Numbered from the stretch's first letter, positions 22,225 through 36,097 are shown. The stretch is DNA of 64,000 bases from Agrostemma githago (GCA_958450325.1 OY288243.1:52975878-53039877), one strand, 5' to 3'. A program made the numbers and translations. Notes: generated by a model not told the origin, from the letters alone.

Positions 22225-24479
22225 TGTAATCCCCTAGAAATTATAATGCGATATAGTGGCGGGAACACTGTAGAGTCGGGATTAAAACACACTGTAACTG
22301 TGTCTTAGTAAAATTAGAATGGTAAAGTAAAACAATAGGCCATAAATAAAAATGGTCAAAATTTAAAACAATCCATAAAAGGGTTTGAACAATCCATAAG
22401 ACAATATTAATAAATTAAACAAGCAGGATCCACAACTACTCGTTAGCCCACACCCGGAAACACGTATACCTACCATGTTAAAACATAACAGCCACAATCA
22501 GTGGGGAGCAACGTCGACGTTCTCCCAGCCGTATAACAGGATTTTAAAACTGTAATTACTACTATAAAAAAAATAGTAAAAACGGAAAACGGTAAAACAT
22601 CATAATAAAAATAAGCTTTCAGTGAAAAACTTCACGTATTGAAAGAATATAATAAAAATGAGTTTTTCGGAGAAAACATAAAACATTTGCCAACCTGCAA
22701 ATCAAGTTATATCGATAATAATAAAATAGTCAAAATGGCGTTATGGCTAGGATTAGCGTAGAATCTAGACTTTCACTAGGATAATATTAGAAACTAGTTT
22801 CGAGAACCGTAGACTTAACTCATAACAGATTCCAGTCTCTAACTAGGCAACTCAACTATAACAGGACTACGTGCAGTGAGGTCCTGGTTTAAGTAGTGCA
22901 CACCCCTCCTGGATACAAACAATATCCAGTTCAACCTGACGCGACTTACACGATGCGATATCTAAGTTTAAGGTAAATATATATACACTCTCCTGAACAC
23001 AAACCATGCTCAGTTCAACAACCAATGTCCCCCATAATGACACATCAGCCTTACAGCTGATGGCAAAAACGTACATCCCAGATTATATTACTCTAAACCC
23101 ACCCTTGTCCTTATCCCATAACTCCAAAACATAGCCATTATCGATATTTAGAAAGATATAATCACTATGAATAATAAGAGAACAAAAGGAAGTAACCATC
23201 ATATTCCGAAAGAGGATACTATCTATTTTAGGAAACTCTTATTTTTAGAAACTTCTATTTTAAGAAACATTACTAAAAATAACATCATATCAAAATAGCG
23301 AAAATATTAGTTTATACTAATTCAACATTTTTAGTAAATGATATAGATTTATAAAACTAATACTTTCGGCCTTAACGATATTAATTATCAAAGTGAGAGC
23401 ATTTAGGTTTTTGAAATTACTAAAATATCTTAAAAGTGTTTATAAAATGATTAAAAATGTCTTAAACATTTTAAAACTACTAAACAGAGTGTTTTAAAAA
23501 GTTACAAAGCTAAAATTCCCTAATTATTATTTGTTTCGACAATACGATTATAAATAGGATTTTACGGCAAATGTCAAATTAATCCTTTTAACGTCTTTTA
23601 TTTAATTAAACCATTGAATATATTTGGAGTATGTCAAGGGATGATTTATCTCATAAAGTCACAGATTTATATAATTTCAAAATTGCTGGAAAAATAATTC
23701 TTTTTGGTAAGACGAAGCATTTTAACGATAAATCGTTTTATCGTTATTTGTCCAAAAATCAATACTTATTATTTAAAGACTTTAATAAACAGTACAACAA
23801 TTAGGTAAAATAGCTAAAATATATTTATGGACAATCTGTGCAGAAAAGAAAATTTTCCAAAATCCTTAAACTTGGTTTTTAAAGGGTTTTCTCTTTAATC
23901 GTCTGATCTCGACAATAACGATTAATAAAAATAGTAATTACAAAATGATTTACGTATTAATATCCAAAAATTATCATTAAACTTAAAAATCATGATTTTC
24001 CAGAATCTACCAGTTTTTCCAGATTTTCAAAATTCCAGATTTAACAAATTCCGTTAAAACCGTCTTTAAACCCGTTTTCACAATTAACGATTCCATTAAC
24101 AAAACTTATCGTTCCGAAATTTTTATTAAAGGACTAAAATCATAAAATTTCATTTTATTATGAAATCATCAGAATCATTTTTTTTTCCATATTTAAACAA
24201 AAGACCAGAAATCAAGAATTTAAACGACAAACACGGTTTTAACGATAAACGATGATTTAAAGTTATTAATTAATTCACCCACTTAACGATGATAAACGAT
24301 GATTAAAAGTGACTTAAAGAAAGGATCGGAAGAATGATTAATTCGACGATGAAAATGAGACGATTATGACTCGACTTGGAGCAAGAATCAACCTAGGAAT
24401 GTAGGAGTATATCACGGTTTTGGGAAAGAGGAAGGAGTATTTTTTTGTTGTTTATCAAAAAAAATGAATGTAAGAAATG
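22225..24479 (-). repeat. LTR of A, second, lacking its right about 690 bases
   Basis: Starts TGTAATCCCCTAGAAATT and follows the LTR to ATGTAAGAAATG, then switches at about 24480 to internal sequence (TAAAGGTCAAAAGGATTGG) that is normally over 900 bases beyond the LTR. Small ORFs inside are not conserved between LTR copies and are not genes. Confidence 0.85.
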
Positions 24480-25534
24480 ATAAAGGTCAAAAGGATTGGC
24501 AGCAGTTACGATAACAGAGTTCAAGAGAAGCAGAAAGAAGGACGAAGTTGAGAGTCAAACAAACTTCTCAAGGATTATAGGAGATATTAACCATCTCGAG
24601 ATTCCTAGCACGACTCTCACAAACACGGTTTCCTAATTGGCGCATCAAAATACGCTAAGTCCAATATCGGTACAGGGTGGTCCTACTCAATCAACAACCT
24701 CAAAAATTATCAACTGTCATAGCCTCCAAAATTAAGTCTTACATACTTATATAATCTTTCAATTAGTACGGTAAAAATCCACAAATGATTTAGACAAATC
24801 CATTAATTACGATTCCAACGGTTATCAAAATATATACCCAAACTTGTAATCACGAAGGCTCATAAATTCAAAACTCATAAGGTCTGAACTCGAGGTATAC
24901 TTCAAATTTCTTGAGTAAGAAACACTAAATAAAATCCACCAATTAACAATGTTCGGACACGAAAACTTCAAAAATGTTCATCAACATACTCTTATCATCA
25001 TCAATAAACAGAGGTTAGGAAACTACGCCAAACCTTAAACACACTCAGCCTGACATGTAACGACAGATACTCACATATTCAAACACGTCATTCGACTAAG
25101 GTTTCTGAGAATTCCATCAAATTTTCAAATTGCAACGGCGAAACCACTAAATGTTTAATAACTCAACGAAGCCACAATCTCGTTGGTCTAGGGGTTCTAA
25201 ATTGTAAATCCATCAAGAAGATTGGCATTATGTATTCCTCAAAACAACGCGATAGATCCAACCTTTAGTTGTGCAATATGTTTCTCTTCTTCAAGGTTAA
25301 CAATGATCTATCCAAAATTATCCACCTCTTGTCCACTTATCTTCTTCTTGGACAAATAAAACAAATATTCAATGCTAATCATGGAGTTTCATGAACAGGA
25401 AAACTTTAACAAGTAAGTTCTTATTCGTTTCTACCAATTCCTAATAATATTTTTATTTACTGTTTAAATAATTAACTGGTATTTTCCTTAATTTCAGGTG
25501 TAAGCGTTGGGAGCAGTGACGCTCTAATACCAAT
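24480..25534 (-). other. Internal region of A, doubly deleted copy
   Basis: Matches 29459-30290 and then 31275-31490. About 990 internal bases are missing at the join near 25318. Noncoding. Ends with the mutated primer site at 25521-25532. Confidence 0.8.
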
Positions 25535-28473
25535 TGTAATCCCCTAGAAATTCTAATGCGATATAGTGGCGGGAGCACTGTAGAGTCGGGATTAAAATAC
25601 ACTGTAACTGTGTCTTAGTAAAATTAGAATGGTAAAGTCTAACAATAGACCATAAATAAAAATGGCCAAAATTTAAAACAATCCATAAAAGGGTTTGAAC
25701 AATCCATAAGACAATATTATTAAATTAAACAAGCAGGATCCACAACTGCTCGTTAGCCCACACCCGGAAACACGTATACCTGCCATGTTAAAACATAACA
25801 GCCACAATCAGTGGGGAGCAACGTCGACGTTCTCCCAGCCGTATAACAGGATTTTAAAACTGTAATTACTACTATAAAAAAAATAGTAAAAACGGAAAAC
25901 GGTAAAACATCATAATACAAATAAGCTTTCAGTGAAAAACTTCACGTATTGAAAGAATATAATAAAAATGAGTTTTCCGGAGAAAACATAAAACATTTGC
26001 CAACCTGCAAATCAAGTTATATCGATAATAATAAAAATAGTCAAAAATGGCGTTATGGATAGGATTAGCGTAGAATCTAGACTTTCACTAGGATAATACT
26101 AGAAACTAGCTTCCCGTAGACTTAACTCATAACAGATTCCAGTCTCTAACTAGGCAACTCAACTATAACAGGACTATGTGCAGCGAGGTCCTGGTTTAAG
26201 TAGTGCACACCCCTCCTGGATACAAACAATATCCAGTTCAACCTGACGCGACTTACACGATGCGATATCTAAGTTTAAGGTAAATTTATACACTCTCCTG
26301 AACACAAACCATGCTCAGTTCAACAACCAATGTCCCCCAGAAAGACACATCAGCCTTACAGCTGATGGCAAAAACGTACATCCCAGATTATATTACTCTA
26401 AACCCACCCTTGTCCTTTTCCCATAACTCCAAAACATAGCCATTATCGATATTTAGAAAGATATAATCACTATGAATAATAAGAGAACAAAAGGGAGTAA
26501 CCATCATATTCCAAAAGAGGATACTTTCTATTTTAGGAAACTCCTATTTTTAGAAACTTCTATTTTAAGAAACATTACTAAAAATAACATCATATCAAAA
26601 TAGCGAAAATATTAGTTTATATTAATTCAACATTTTTAGTAAACGATATAGATTTATAAAACTAGTACTTTTGGCCTTAACGATATTAATTATCAAAGTA
26701 AGAGCATTTAGGTTTATGAAATTATTAAAATACCTTACAAGTGTTTATAAAATGATTAAAAATGTCTTAAACATTTTAATATTACTAATCAGAGTGTTTT
26801 AAAAAGTTACAAAGCTAAAATTCCATAATTATTATTTGTTTCGACAATACGATTATAAATAGGATTTTACGTTAAATGTCAAATTAAATATTTTAACGTC
26901 TTTTATTTAATTAAACCATTGAATATATTTTGAGTATGTTAAGGAATGATTTAACTCTTAAAGTCTCAGATTTATATATTTTCAAAATTGCTAGAAAAAT
27001 AATTCTTTTTGGGAAGACGAAGCATTTTAACGATAAATCGTAATTTGTCCAAAAATCAATACTTAATAAACAGTACAACAATTACGTAAAATAGCTAAAA
27101 TATATTTATGGACAATCTGTGCAGAAAAGAAAATTTTTCAAAATCCTTAAACCCGGTTTTTAAAGGGTTTTGTCTTTAATCGTCTAATCTCGACGATAAC
27201 GATTAATAAAAATAGTAATTACAAAACGATTTACGTATTAATATCCAAAAATTATCATTAAAATTAAAAATCATGATTTTCCAGAATCTACCAGTTTTTC
27301 CAGATTTTCAATATTCCAGATTTAATAAATTCCGTTAAAACCGTTTTTAAAACTCGTTTTCACAATTAACGATTTCATTAACAAAACTTATCGTTCCTAA
27401 CATTTTATTAAAGCACTAAAAATCATAAAATTTTATTTTATTACGAAATCATCAGAATCATTTTTTTTCCAGATTTAAACTAAAGACCAGAAATCAAGAA
27501 ATCAAGAAATTAAACGACAAACACGGTTTTAACGAGAAACGATGATTTAAAGTGATCAACTAATTCACCCACTTAACGATGATAAACGATGATTTAAAGT
27601 GACTTAACGAAAGGATCGGAAGAAGGATTAATTCGATGATGAAAATGAGACGATTATGACTCGAATTGGAGCAAGAATCAGCCTAGGAATGCAAGAGTAT
27701 GTCACGGTTTCGGGAAAGAGGAAGGAGTATTTTTTTTGTTGTTTATCAAAAAAAAATGAATGTAAGAAATGGATGGTTTCTCATGAATGAATGCAAATAA
27801 TTTTTTGATGAAAACAAGGGGAGACTTAGGCTAAATGCACCAGCCAAATAAAGAACATTGGGCATGAAAAGTTTGTGCATGAGTCATCCAATTAAATGGA
27901 TGTGAAGAATTATCTAATTCCTTAAATCGTTTTCATAAAATGAAAGGTTATAAAAATGTAATAGGTGTGTCACAAGGGGGGTGTGTAGGTCCAAAACATG
28001 GGGAAAAGGTCTCAAATGATTTGTAAGTTGATAAAAAGAAGGATCGTAAATAGTTAAAGATATTTCAAAGCAATTCGAATAAAACCTCACGATAGAAAAT
28101 AATTATTTACGAGATTTCGTAATAAAATCATTAAATGATAAATTTTCATAAATAGAAATACTTTCGTAGTTAAAAATATTATAAAAACGTGTTTGGACAT
28201 TTTTAGAAAAATAAATAACTCAAATCGAAGCTTCAAAAAACTAGTTCGTAGAAAAATGAGATTCTTCTTGAAATAAATGAATAGTTTGCAATGAAAGCTT
28301 AATAAATAGATTTAAAAGAATTAAAATCTTTTAAAATAAAAATAAATATTATTTGACTTGAAAATAAAATAAAGCTTGGAAAAATGATGAAACAGAAGGC
28401 CGAAACGTGACAGAGTTATGACGAAGTCATAACGAAAAGTAAAAAATGCTAGAAAAAAACAGCGGGTGTTACA
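25535..28473 (-). repeat. LTR of A, full length (2939 bp)
   Basis: TGTAATCCCC at the left and GGGTGTTACA at the right. A primer site lies on its left and a polypurine tract on its right, so it is shared by two internal regions, as in LTR-mediated tandem structures. No clear TATA box was assigned. Confidence 0.9.
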
Positions 28474-31400
28474 ATCCTCCCCACTAAAAGAAAGTTTATT
28501 CTTCGAAACTAAGAATAAGCAGAAATGAATCAAGATTAGCCCACTCGAAAAGATGAGGATACAAATTTCGGATAAAAATTTTGCTTTAAAAGAAAATTTA
28601 CAACCTTTAAAGTGATACGAAATCGAATGCAAATATTTATTCCAAGAGGGATTGGGCTAAGCTACCCGGAGTTTAAAGTTTTTTAAATAGTAAAATCGTA
28701 GATGTCGAATAATATTTGTAAACAAACTCGAAATTAATAGGATAACCAAAAACAATTTTAAAACAAAAGTAAAATAATTTGATTAAGAAACTCGATAATA
28801 TTTCTTTTTCTTATCAAACAAAATTTAGTTTGGAGAAATCAAATTTTTAGTTAGTAAAAATCGAACCAGTCGCCAAACATTTTCAATAACAGATCCAAAA
28901 GTCCACAAACAATAAAATGAAAACTAATTTCGAAATGTTATAATTTAGACAATGTTATCAAAGTAATTATGAAAGTTTTCAAAAATGTTATGAAACTTGA
29001 ACATACAAAATAATTTCGACAATGTTAAAACATTTTACATAATAATCCTATAGAAATTGAAGTATTTGGAAATACGAAAGTCTTTATAAAATTCCTATCG
29101 CTTAAAAATCAAAAATTTAATTTTTTTTTGAAATAATTTAAAATAAATTATTAAGGCATTTTGAGATAGAACTAAATATAAATATCAACCAAAGATAAAA
29201 TAAAAGTGATGTATAAAATTCTTAAATTATAATTCAAAAAAATGTAAATTTCACGATATCCGAAAAGTTTAAGTAGTCAAACTTTTTACAAAACGGGAAT
29301 TTTCACAATTAGAAATTATAACTCAAAATGTTAAAATTTTAGGACAGTCCATTTTTTTTAAACTAGTCAAACTTTTTATAAAATAGGAAGTTCGAAAAAT
29401 GGTTAACGGATAAATGGAACAAGGATAAACAATAAATTAAAATACGAGTTTTCAAATTCGATAAAGGTCAAAAGGATTGGCAGCAGTTACGGTAACAGAG
29501 TTCAAGAGAAGCAGAAAGAAGGACGAAGTTGAGAGTCAAACAAACTTCTCAAGGATTATAGGAGAAATTAACCATCTCGAGATTCCTAACACGAATCTCA
29601 CAAACACGGGTTCCTAATTGGTGCATCAAAATAAGCAAAGTCCAATATTGGTACAGGGTGATCCTACTCAATCTACAACCTCAAAAATTATCAACTGCCA
29701 TAGCCTCCAAAATTAAGTCTTATATACATATATAATCTTTCAATTAGTACGGTAAAAATCCAAAAATGAACAAATCCATTAATTAAGATTCCAACGGTTA
29801 TCAAAATATACCCAAACTTGTAATCACTAAGGCTCATAAATTCAAAGCTCATAAGGTCTGAACTCGAGGTATACTTCAAATTTCTCGAGTAAGAAACACT
29901 AAATAAAATCCACCAATTAACAATGTTCGGACACGAAAACTTCAAAAATGTTCATCAACATACTCTTATCATCATCAATAAACAGAGGTTAGGAAACTAC
30001 GCCAAACCTTAAACACACTCAGCCTGACATGTAACGACAGATACTCACATTTTCAAACACGTCATTCGACTAAGGTTTCTGAGAATTCCATCAAATTTTC
30101 AAATTGCAACGGCGAAACCACTAAATGTTTAATAACTCAACGAAGCCACAATCTCGTTGGTCTAAGGGTTCTAAATTGTAAATCCATCAAGAGGATTGGC
30201 ATTATGTATTCCTCAAAACAACGCGATAAATCCAACCTTTAGTTGTGCAATATGTTTCTCTTCTTCAAGGTTAACAATGATCTATCCAAAATTTTGGTCA
30301 TTCAACTCCAAAGTTCGTAGGTTACAACCTTACATCAACGATCCACGATCTAATCCATAAAGAAACAAGGTTTAATCTATGCCAACCAAAATTTACTAAA
30401 CATTAACGAAGACCTTAAATGGTACCACAATACTCAGGCTAGCATCTTAAACAATAATTTATGTTCCCAAAATTCCATGATTAGTCCATTAAGTTAACAT
30501 TAGGTAGGAATCCCAAGTAATATTATTATTTACTCTTAACTCGATTCTAAGTTGGGTATTAGGTATCCATCAGACATAATATACTTTATTCCTATCTTCC
30601 AAAAGCATATTCGACTCTAAGTACTCCATATAATCTGGTAACCTATAACTCAAGGTCAACACTAAAGGCACGATCCTAATTCCATTAATTAACTAATACC
30701 ATTCAAATCAACCTCAGAAAGCTTACTAGACTAGATGAAAAAGGTACAACTCACAATCCTCAAAGCATAGGTAATAAGGACTTAACTAAATTCCATCATC
30801 TTTTACTTCCAAAAAGGTCCACTAAGACAAAATTCGGTCTAACCAAAGAATCTCAAGAGGAAGATGGCAAAGTAAAAGAATAGAACGAGGATTCACCATA
30901 AGAATGAAGATGAGAATATATATGAGAAGAATTGGAAGAAGCAGAGATAAGAAGAAAAGAATCAAAGATCCTAGAAAATCAAGATCTTAAACTAGAAGAG
31001 AATATTCGGACCTCCGGAGTTCACAAAGGAATCTCGCTGGAATTCTTTAACTTCAAGTAGAGGAACAAGCACACTAGTATTGGGTCGCTCCATCTGAATC
31101 CAAAGTGATTTCACATTTGATTCTGTTGCACCGCCATGAAACTGGAATCTACTCTTGATCATCTGGCCTGTAGCTTAAGCAAACTGAACCAGAGCTGAAA
31201 AGTCACCATCGACATCTTTCTTGGAGCACCAAGTTGTCCACTCGAGTCAACAGGCGTTGAAAGTGCGAAGTAGATCTTGTCTACCTCTTGTCCACTTATC
31301 TTCTTCTTGGACAAATAAAACAAATATTCAATGCTAATCATGGAGTTTCATGAACAGGAAAACTTTAACAAGTAAGTTCTTATTCGTTTCTACCAATTCC

Positions 31401-31493
31401 TAATAATATTTTTATTTACTGTTTAAATAATTAACTGGTATTTTCCTTAATTTCAGGTGTAAGCGTTGGGAGCAGTGACGCTCTAATACCAAT
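28474..31493 (-). other. Internal region of A, complete (3020 bp), noncoding
   Basis: Runs from the polypurine tract (28474) to the mutated primer site (31480-31491). I found no gag, protease, RT, RNase H or integrase motif in any frame; the longest ORF (29691-29945, minus) is not family-like. This is the reference for the LARD-type interior. Confidence 0.8.
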
Positions 31494-31668
31494 TGTAATC
31501 CCCTAGAAATTCTAATGCGATATAGTGGCGGGAGCACTGTAGAGTCGGGATTAAAATACACTGTAACTGTGTCTTAGTAAAATTAGAATGGTATAGTCTA
31601 CCAATAGACCATAAATAGAAGTGTAACTGGTATTTACCTTAATTTCAGGTGTAAGCGTTGGGAACAGT
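31494..31668 (-). repeat. LTR stump of A (130 bp) followed by a repeated piece of the interior end
   Basis: 31494-31623 is the first part of an A LTR. It then jumps back to TAACTGGTATTTACCTTAAT, the last about 60 bases of the interior, which therefore occurs twice (31433-31493 and 31624-31668). The second occurrence is interrupted by element B and completed at 38725-38746 before the next LTR. Confidence 0.8.
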
Positions 31669-33609
31669 TGTAACACCCCCATTTACACAAGAGCCTTACC
31701 AAGACATTCCCGAGTAAATAAAGGTGTTACCATCTGGGCGTGACCCGAGGTAGTAGTCCCAACACAATCAATCCAACCAGAAACCAAATTTAAAATCAAA
31801 GTCCAATTGTTCCAAATTACAACGAAAGTTCCAAGAGTCAAAATGAATAATTCAAAACTAGAATCAGAGTATTAAGACGCAGCGAGAGATAAAATTAATC
31901 AATCGTCTAAGTATAGTCTGTCGTCGCTCAACCCACCCCGCTCATGCATCCAAAATGTCGTCACAATACAATCTAACCTGCATGATTAACTGCTCCCCAA
32001 AAGGTCGAAAATACCAATTGGATCGTCATAGGCCCCCAATAAAATAGGGTACAGTTTAGTCAAGGAAATCAAGGTCAGCAAAGCTGAGTAAGGAATAATC
32101 ATACAGTTCAATAAAGTAATAGTTGAGTATGCGATAGACAATTCTGATATCAATATACAATCACAATAATACAATCATACCATGACCAAGATCTCCATGA
32201 TCCCAATCTTAATTCCAATCTCAATCTCCATTCCAAAACTCAGTTTCCACAATAGTAACAGGGGTCCCGTATTCATTAATGTGCACATCCCTCCGAAGGC
32301 CGACCCAAAGGAGGCGAATAACAAGGCAGGTTCGAGATCAACCGAACCTAGGTTACTTTTCTAGGTAACCTTCACGTTTCATGCGTGGGCCCGCAGGCAC
32401 CAACACGGCCGTAGCCTCTCATATCATACTCCGTAATCAGAATCTCAATAATTCCAATTCATCACAATGTCTCATCATAATAATTAAACATAATGCATAT
32501 ATGTTATCACAATGTCATTCATATACTCATGCTCAACATGTTATTCAACCAAAATATATTTATATAATAGTAAGGTTAAACCTTACCTAATCAACAATTC
32601 ACCACAGCGCAGGTAGCACGGTTCACCACGGAAACTCTACAAAGTCCGATCCTAATAAAATATTATATATATCTAAATTAATATCGATCCTAGCGTAATT
32701 AAATAATTACAGAACCAATATCGACCTAACTAGACTATAAAAATGAAACCGATCCAACCTAACTAAAATGAGGTCAGCCCATCTAAATTACCATTCCGAC
32801 GACTAAGTAATACGGACACTACATGTGAGTATCTAACTAAGTACTCCGTAATACTATCACGTACTATAACAACAATAAGCGTCGTCAACAACAACCCATC
32901 AACAACAACCTCAGAACAATATCGTTATCCGACAACTCAACAGAATAACACTGACTCGGTAGTAACATATGACATAAACATCAGCCCAACCCCGACAACA
33001 GAAACGGTACCACTCCGACAACTCGCACCACACGACACCAGCCAATAACAACCGTACAACAACACCAGCCGACAATAACACCTACACTAACCCAAACAAC
33101 AATACAGTACACGACACATTCAACTGACTAACCCTACGACAATACTAAAACGACGACCGCAAGCGACGACAAAATTATACGTAAACAACCCGTAACAACA
33201 ATAACAACGAATTGACAACAATCCCGACAACAACGACACGACAAAGACAATAATATCGAGACTATAATCATACCTTAAGGTCAACGACGATTAAGACTCT
33301 ACGCGGGCAGAGACACGGTGGTGGGTGGTGCAATCTGTGACCGGCGCTGATGATAGATGGGGTCTTATAATAGACACAAGAACGTGAAATTACAGGAAGT
33401 AGAGGATGTGCGAGAGGTGGAAGACGATGATAGAATGAAGGGGGCGGATGAGTGTGGGTTATAATACGGAGAGTTCGTAGAGGCTTAAACCTAAATTCAA
33501 ATAAAGGAAAATGAGGGGTGTGGTTATACGCATGAGTACATACTCCACCTCTTCGATATTATTATAATATTATTATTACCATTATTATATTGTTATTAGT
33601 GTTGTTATG

Positions 33610-33611
<2 letters not shown>

Positions 33612-33668
<57 letters not shown>
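33612..33668. repeat. ATT microsatellite in B LTR
   Basis: Near-perfect ATT repeat. It resumes after the insert at 33873-33896. The right LTR has the uninterrupted counterpart at about 38341-38390. Confidence 0.9.
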
Positions 33669-33669
<1 letters not shown>

Positions 33670-33872
33670 AAACGGAACTTTCATTAAACACCAGAACAAA
33701 TTACAAGAAGTTGGAGGGAAGTCGAGATACTATCTGGGCACCCACTCTCTTAGCGATAGAAAAACTAAGACGAGTAAAAATAAAGGCAGCTGCCCGAGCT
33801 CCCGCGTCCTGAGAAATAGAGAATTTCTGAATCCGCTTGAGTAAAGCAGCGGCCTCCGCATCGAGCTCCCCT
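33670..33872 (-). mobile_element. Retroposed 3'-end fragment (LINE tail or mRNA end) inside the ATT repeat
   Basis: Present in the left LTR of B only. On the minus strand it reads as an open end (ISQDAGARAAAFIFTRLSF, SIAKRVGAQIVSRLPSNFL, stop). About 40 bases of AT-rich 3' UTR with AATGAAA follow, then it passes into the ATT/TAA repeat. A 5'-truncated piece with a coding 3' end and an A/T-rich tail suggests target-primed reverse transcription. The parent gene or LINE is not recognised. Target duplications cannot be told apart from the microsatellite. Confidence 0.5.
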
Positions 33873-34231
33873 TATTATTATTATTATTATTATTATTGAG
33901 GGTCATAATAGTTTGACTCGGTTTTAGTATAACGATTATATAGAACGAGACACCCGGTTTGACTTGACTTGACTCGGTTTGACTTATATATAAGTCACGG
34001 GTATTACAATCTACCCTTCTTATAAAAAACTTCGTCCCGGAGTTCAGAACATTGACATAACGCCACTTCCTAATTCCATCAAGTCCCCACCCTCTAGTCC
34101 AATTTATCACATTCTTCGCTATTGTCTATCATTCACCCAACACCATTCTTAACCATATACATTAGTAACACATGAAATAAGGTAATACTACTTAGTAATT
34201 TAAAGCATGAGTCAGAACACGAGGTGTGACA

Positions 34232-34849
34232 TCCTACCCTCCTTAAGACCACGGTTACGTCCCCGTAACTGAACTATTAACTTCATCACCAACTGGGAAA
34301 AATGATCGTGCATCGAGGCATCATTCTCACTCGACCTAATGTGACCCTTATCCAATGAATCCTCGAACTGTTTCTTAAGTTCCTCTAATTCTTTTGGGTC
34401 AATGCTCTTCGGCTCAGGTATCTTCCATATAACATCGAAATAAAGTGCTACCCTTCTGCCACTCCCTTTTAAGTGTAATTATGGATATCAACTGCACTGT
34501 GGTTTCACTCTAAATCCTCTGTAGGGCACCCGAGCTTTCTTGGGTTTTAGAAGCAAAACCTTCTTCTAGCGACATTCAATATGAGCCTTATACTTGTCCA
34601 ACTGGTTTGTCTCCAAGATTACACATCTAACGTGAATTCTATTAAGTCTACAAGTATATAAGTCTAACTCCCTATTTACCAAGGACAGACCAAGAGGGAC
34701 TCAAGTACATCTAACTGACACTCCTAACGGGGCACAATATCGTTCACAATATTATCCAACGACTTTAACCCCAAGGATGACATGTGGCTACCAGGTACGA
34801 GAGAATGGTTTTCCTAACTCAAACAATACAAAAGAAGCGGCAGATTTAA
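34232..34849 (-). pseudogene. Polypurine tract and decayed pol remnant of B
   Basis: Next to the LTR the minus strand reads CTTAAGGAGGGTAGGATG, a polypurine tract. On the same strand around 34440-34310 the frame gives PKELEELKKQFEDSLDKGHI. This resembles the segment just before the RT domain of gypsy pol, but no RT, RNase H or integrase motif follows. Most of pol seems deleted. The remnant is too short for firm assignment. Confidence 0.4.
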
Positions 34850-36097
34850 CTAGAAAATACCTGTGACAACAGGTCCTTCCTCCTCAGCAGTTTGCTTCCT
34901 CATGGTATATAGTTTCCCATTCGTCTTGTTTCCTCCCTGTGTACCACTGGTGGATGGAGCGGTTGCCGGTGTTTCGGTAGGCTGGTTCACACTACTTGTT
35001 CTCGGTTTATAGTTTGATTGGCGATTCCAGCTCCCTTGCTGCCCATTCCCCATAGTTATGTTGTTGGCACCCGAATGAGGGGTATAACTCCCTTGACTCT
35101 GACTCGTCGGTTGTTGCCTCGGCTGGTAGCACTCATAGGCACGGTGTCCCAGCTTACCACAGTTATAACAGGTAACCAGTTCTCCTGCACAGTCCCTCCC
35201 CGGGTGGTTCCTTTTACACGATTTACAGTTATAGCTCCTTGCATATCTCCTTTTAGTGTTGTAATCACCACTCTCATAACCGTTGCCTTCTGAATATTGG
35301 GTTCTTTGCCCCTGGGATCGGTTATTTCCCCCTCTTTTCGTATCCCCCTGCACAACAGCATCTGTTTCGGCTTTTCTCTTTTCACCCTTCTGACCATTCA
35401 ACTCCTTAATGCGATAAGCTATTCGCTCGGCGTGCCCGGCTCTCAGGTATACCTCTTTCACATCAGCATTATTCCCCATGGGTAGCTTCTCGAGGATCCT
35501 AACAGACAGACCTCTCTCGAAGCGGGAAGCCAGAAGTTCAGAACTCAGATTGAGGTCGGCAGAATATGTGGCCAACTCCATGAATTTGTCGTAATAGTCC
35601 TCGACAGTCATGTCGTCAGTCATGGTGAAACGATCAAATTCAGCCCTTTTTGCACTACGGATATGTTCTGGAAAGAACTCCGTCCTCAGCGCTCCTCTGA
35701 GACTCTTCCATCCAAAGGCATACTCCCCATAATCCCCTTCCTCATGCTCTGCAATAAGCTTGTCATAGTTAAGATGCCACCATAAATCGGCCTTGCTACT
35801 CAAATAGAATGCAGCTTGATTCAGCTCCAAATGCTCCGGACACTTTACGGTCTAGAACACCTTCTTCATTTCCCTCACCCAGTTCTCTAGCTGCGACGGC
35901 CCACCAATCCCGTCATATCTACTAGAACGAAGGCGTGCTATCGCAGCGCTGATGGTGGCCGCGTCTGTCGCCGGTGGTTTCGGGGCGTTGATGTTTCTCA
36001 GAGCTTCCAAAAGCGCATCGTTGGTTGCCTTTAAGCGCGCCATTTCCTCGGCACTCGGAGTGCCTGGGGTAGAACCGGTAGCTGCGTCCTTTGACAT
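34850..36097 (-). pseudogene. gag of element B (chromovirus-type Gag with CCHC zinc knuckle), one in-frame stop
   Basis: ATG at 36097 (MSKDAATGSTPGTPSAEEMA) is favoured, with about 23 open residues upstream. The Gag core includes LSSKADLWWHLNYDKLI, RGALRTEFFPEHI, FDRFTMTDDMTVEDYYDKF and FERGLSVRILEKLP. A CCHC knuckle CYNCGKLGHRAYEC sits at about 35175-35135. The only break is an in-frame TAG at 35854-35852, after MKKVF. The product ends VVTGIF. Gag would package element RNA; with no pol, reverse transcriptase and integrase must come from another element. Confidence 0.85.

Larger units (their letters stand above)
31669..34231 (-). repeat. Left (3') LTR of B
   Basis: 2563 bp. Relative to the right LTR it has an extra segment near 32845-32905, a longer ATT microsatellite (33612-33668) and a foreign insert at about 33670-33872. 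A second LTR-start-like junction lies inside it at about 34007 (TGTAATACCCG on the minus strand, next to purine-rich sequence). Confidence 0.85.

Noticed and set aside
22867..23076. Small minus-strand ORF in the A LTR
   Set aside because: Other copies of the same LTR (about 26178 and 39370) do not keep it open.
34007..34019. True right end of the left LTR of B at the inner TGTAATACCCG junction
   Set aside because: The 5-bp flanks match only if the LTR extends to 34231/38724, where the second LTR also ends.
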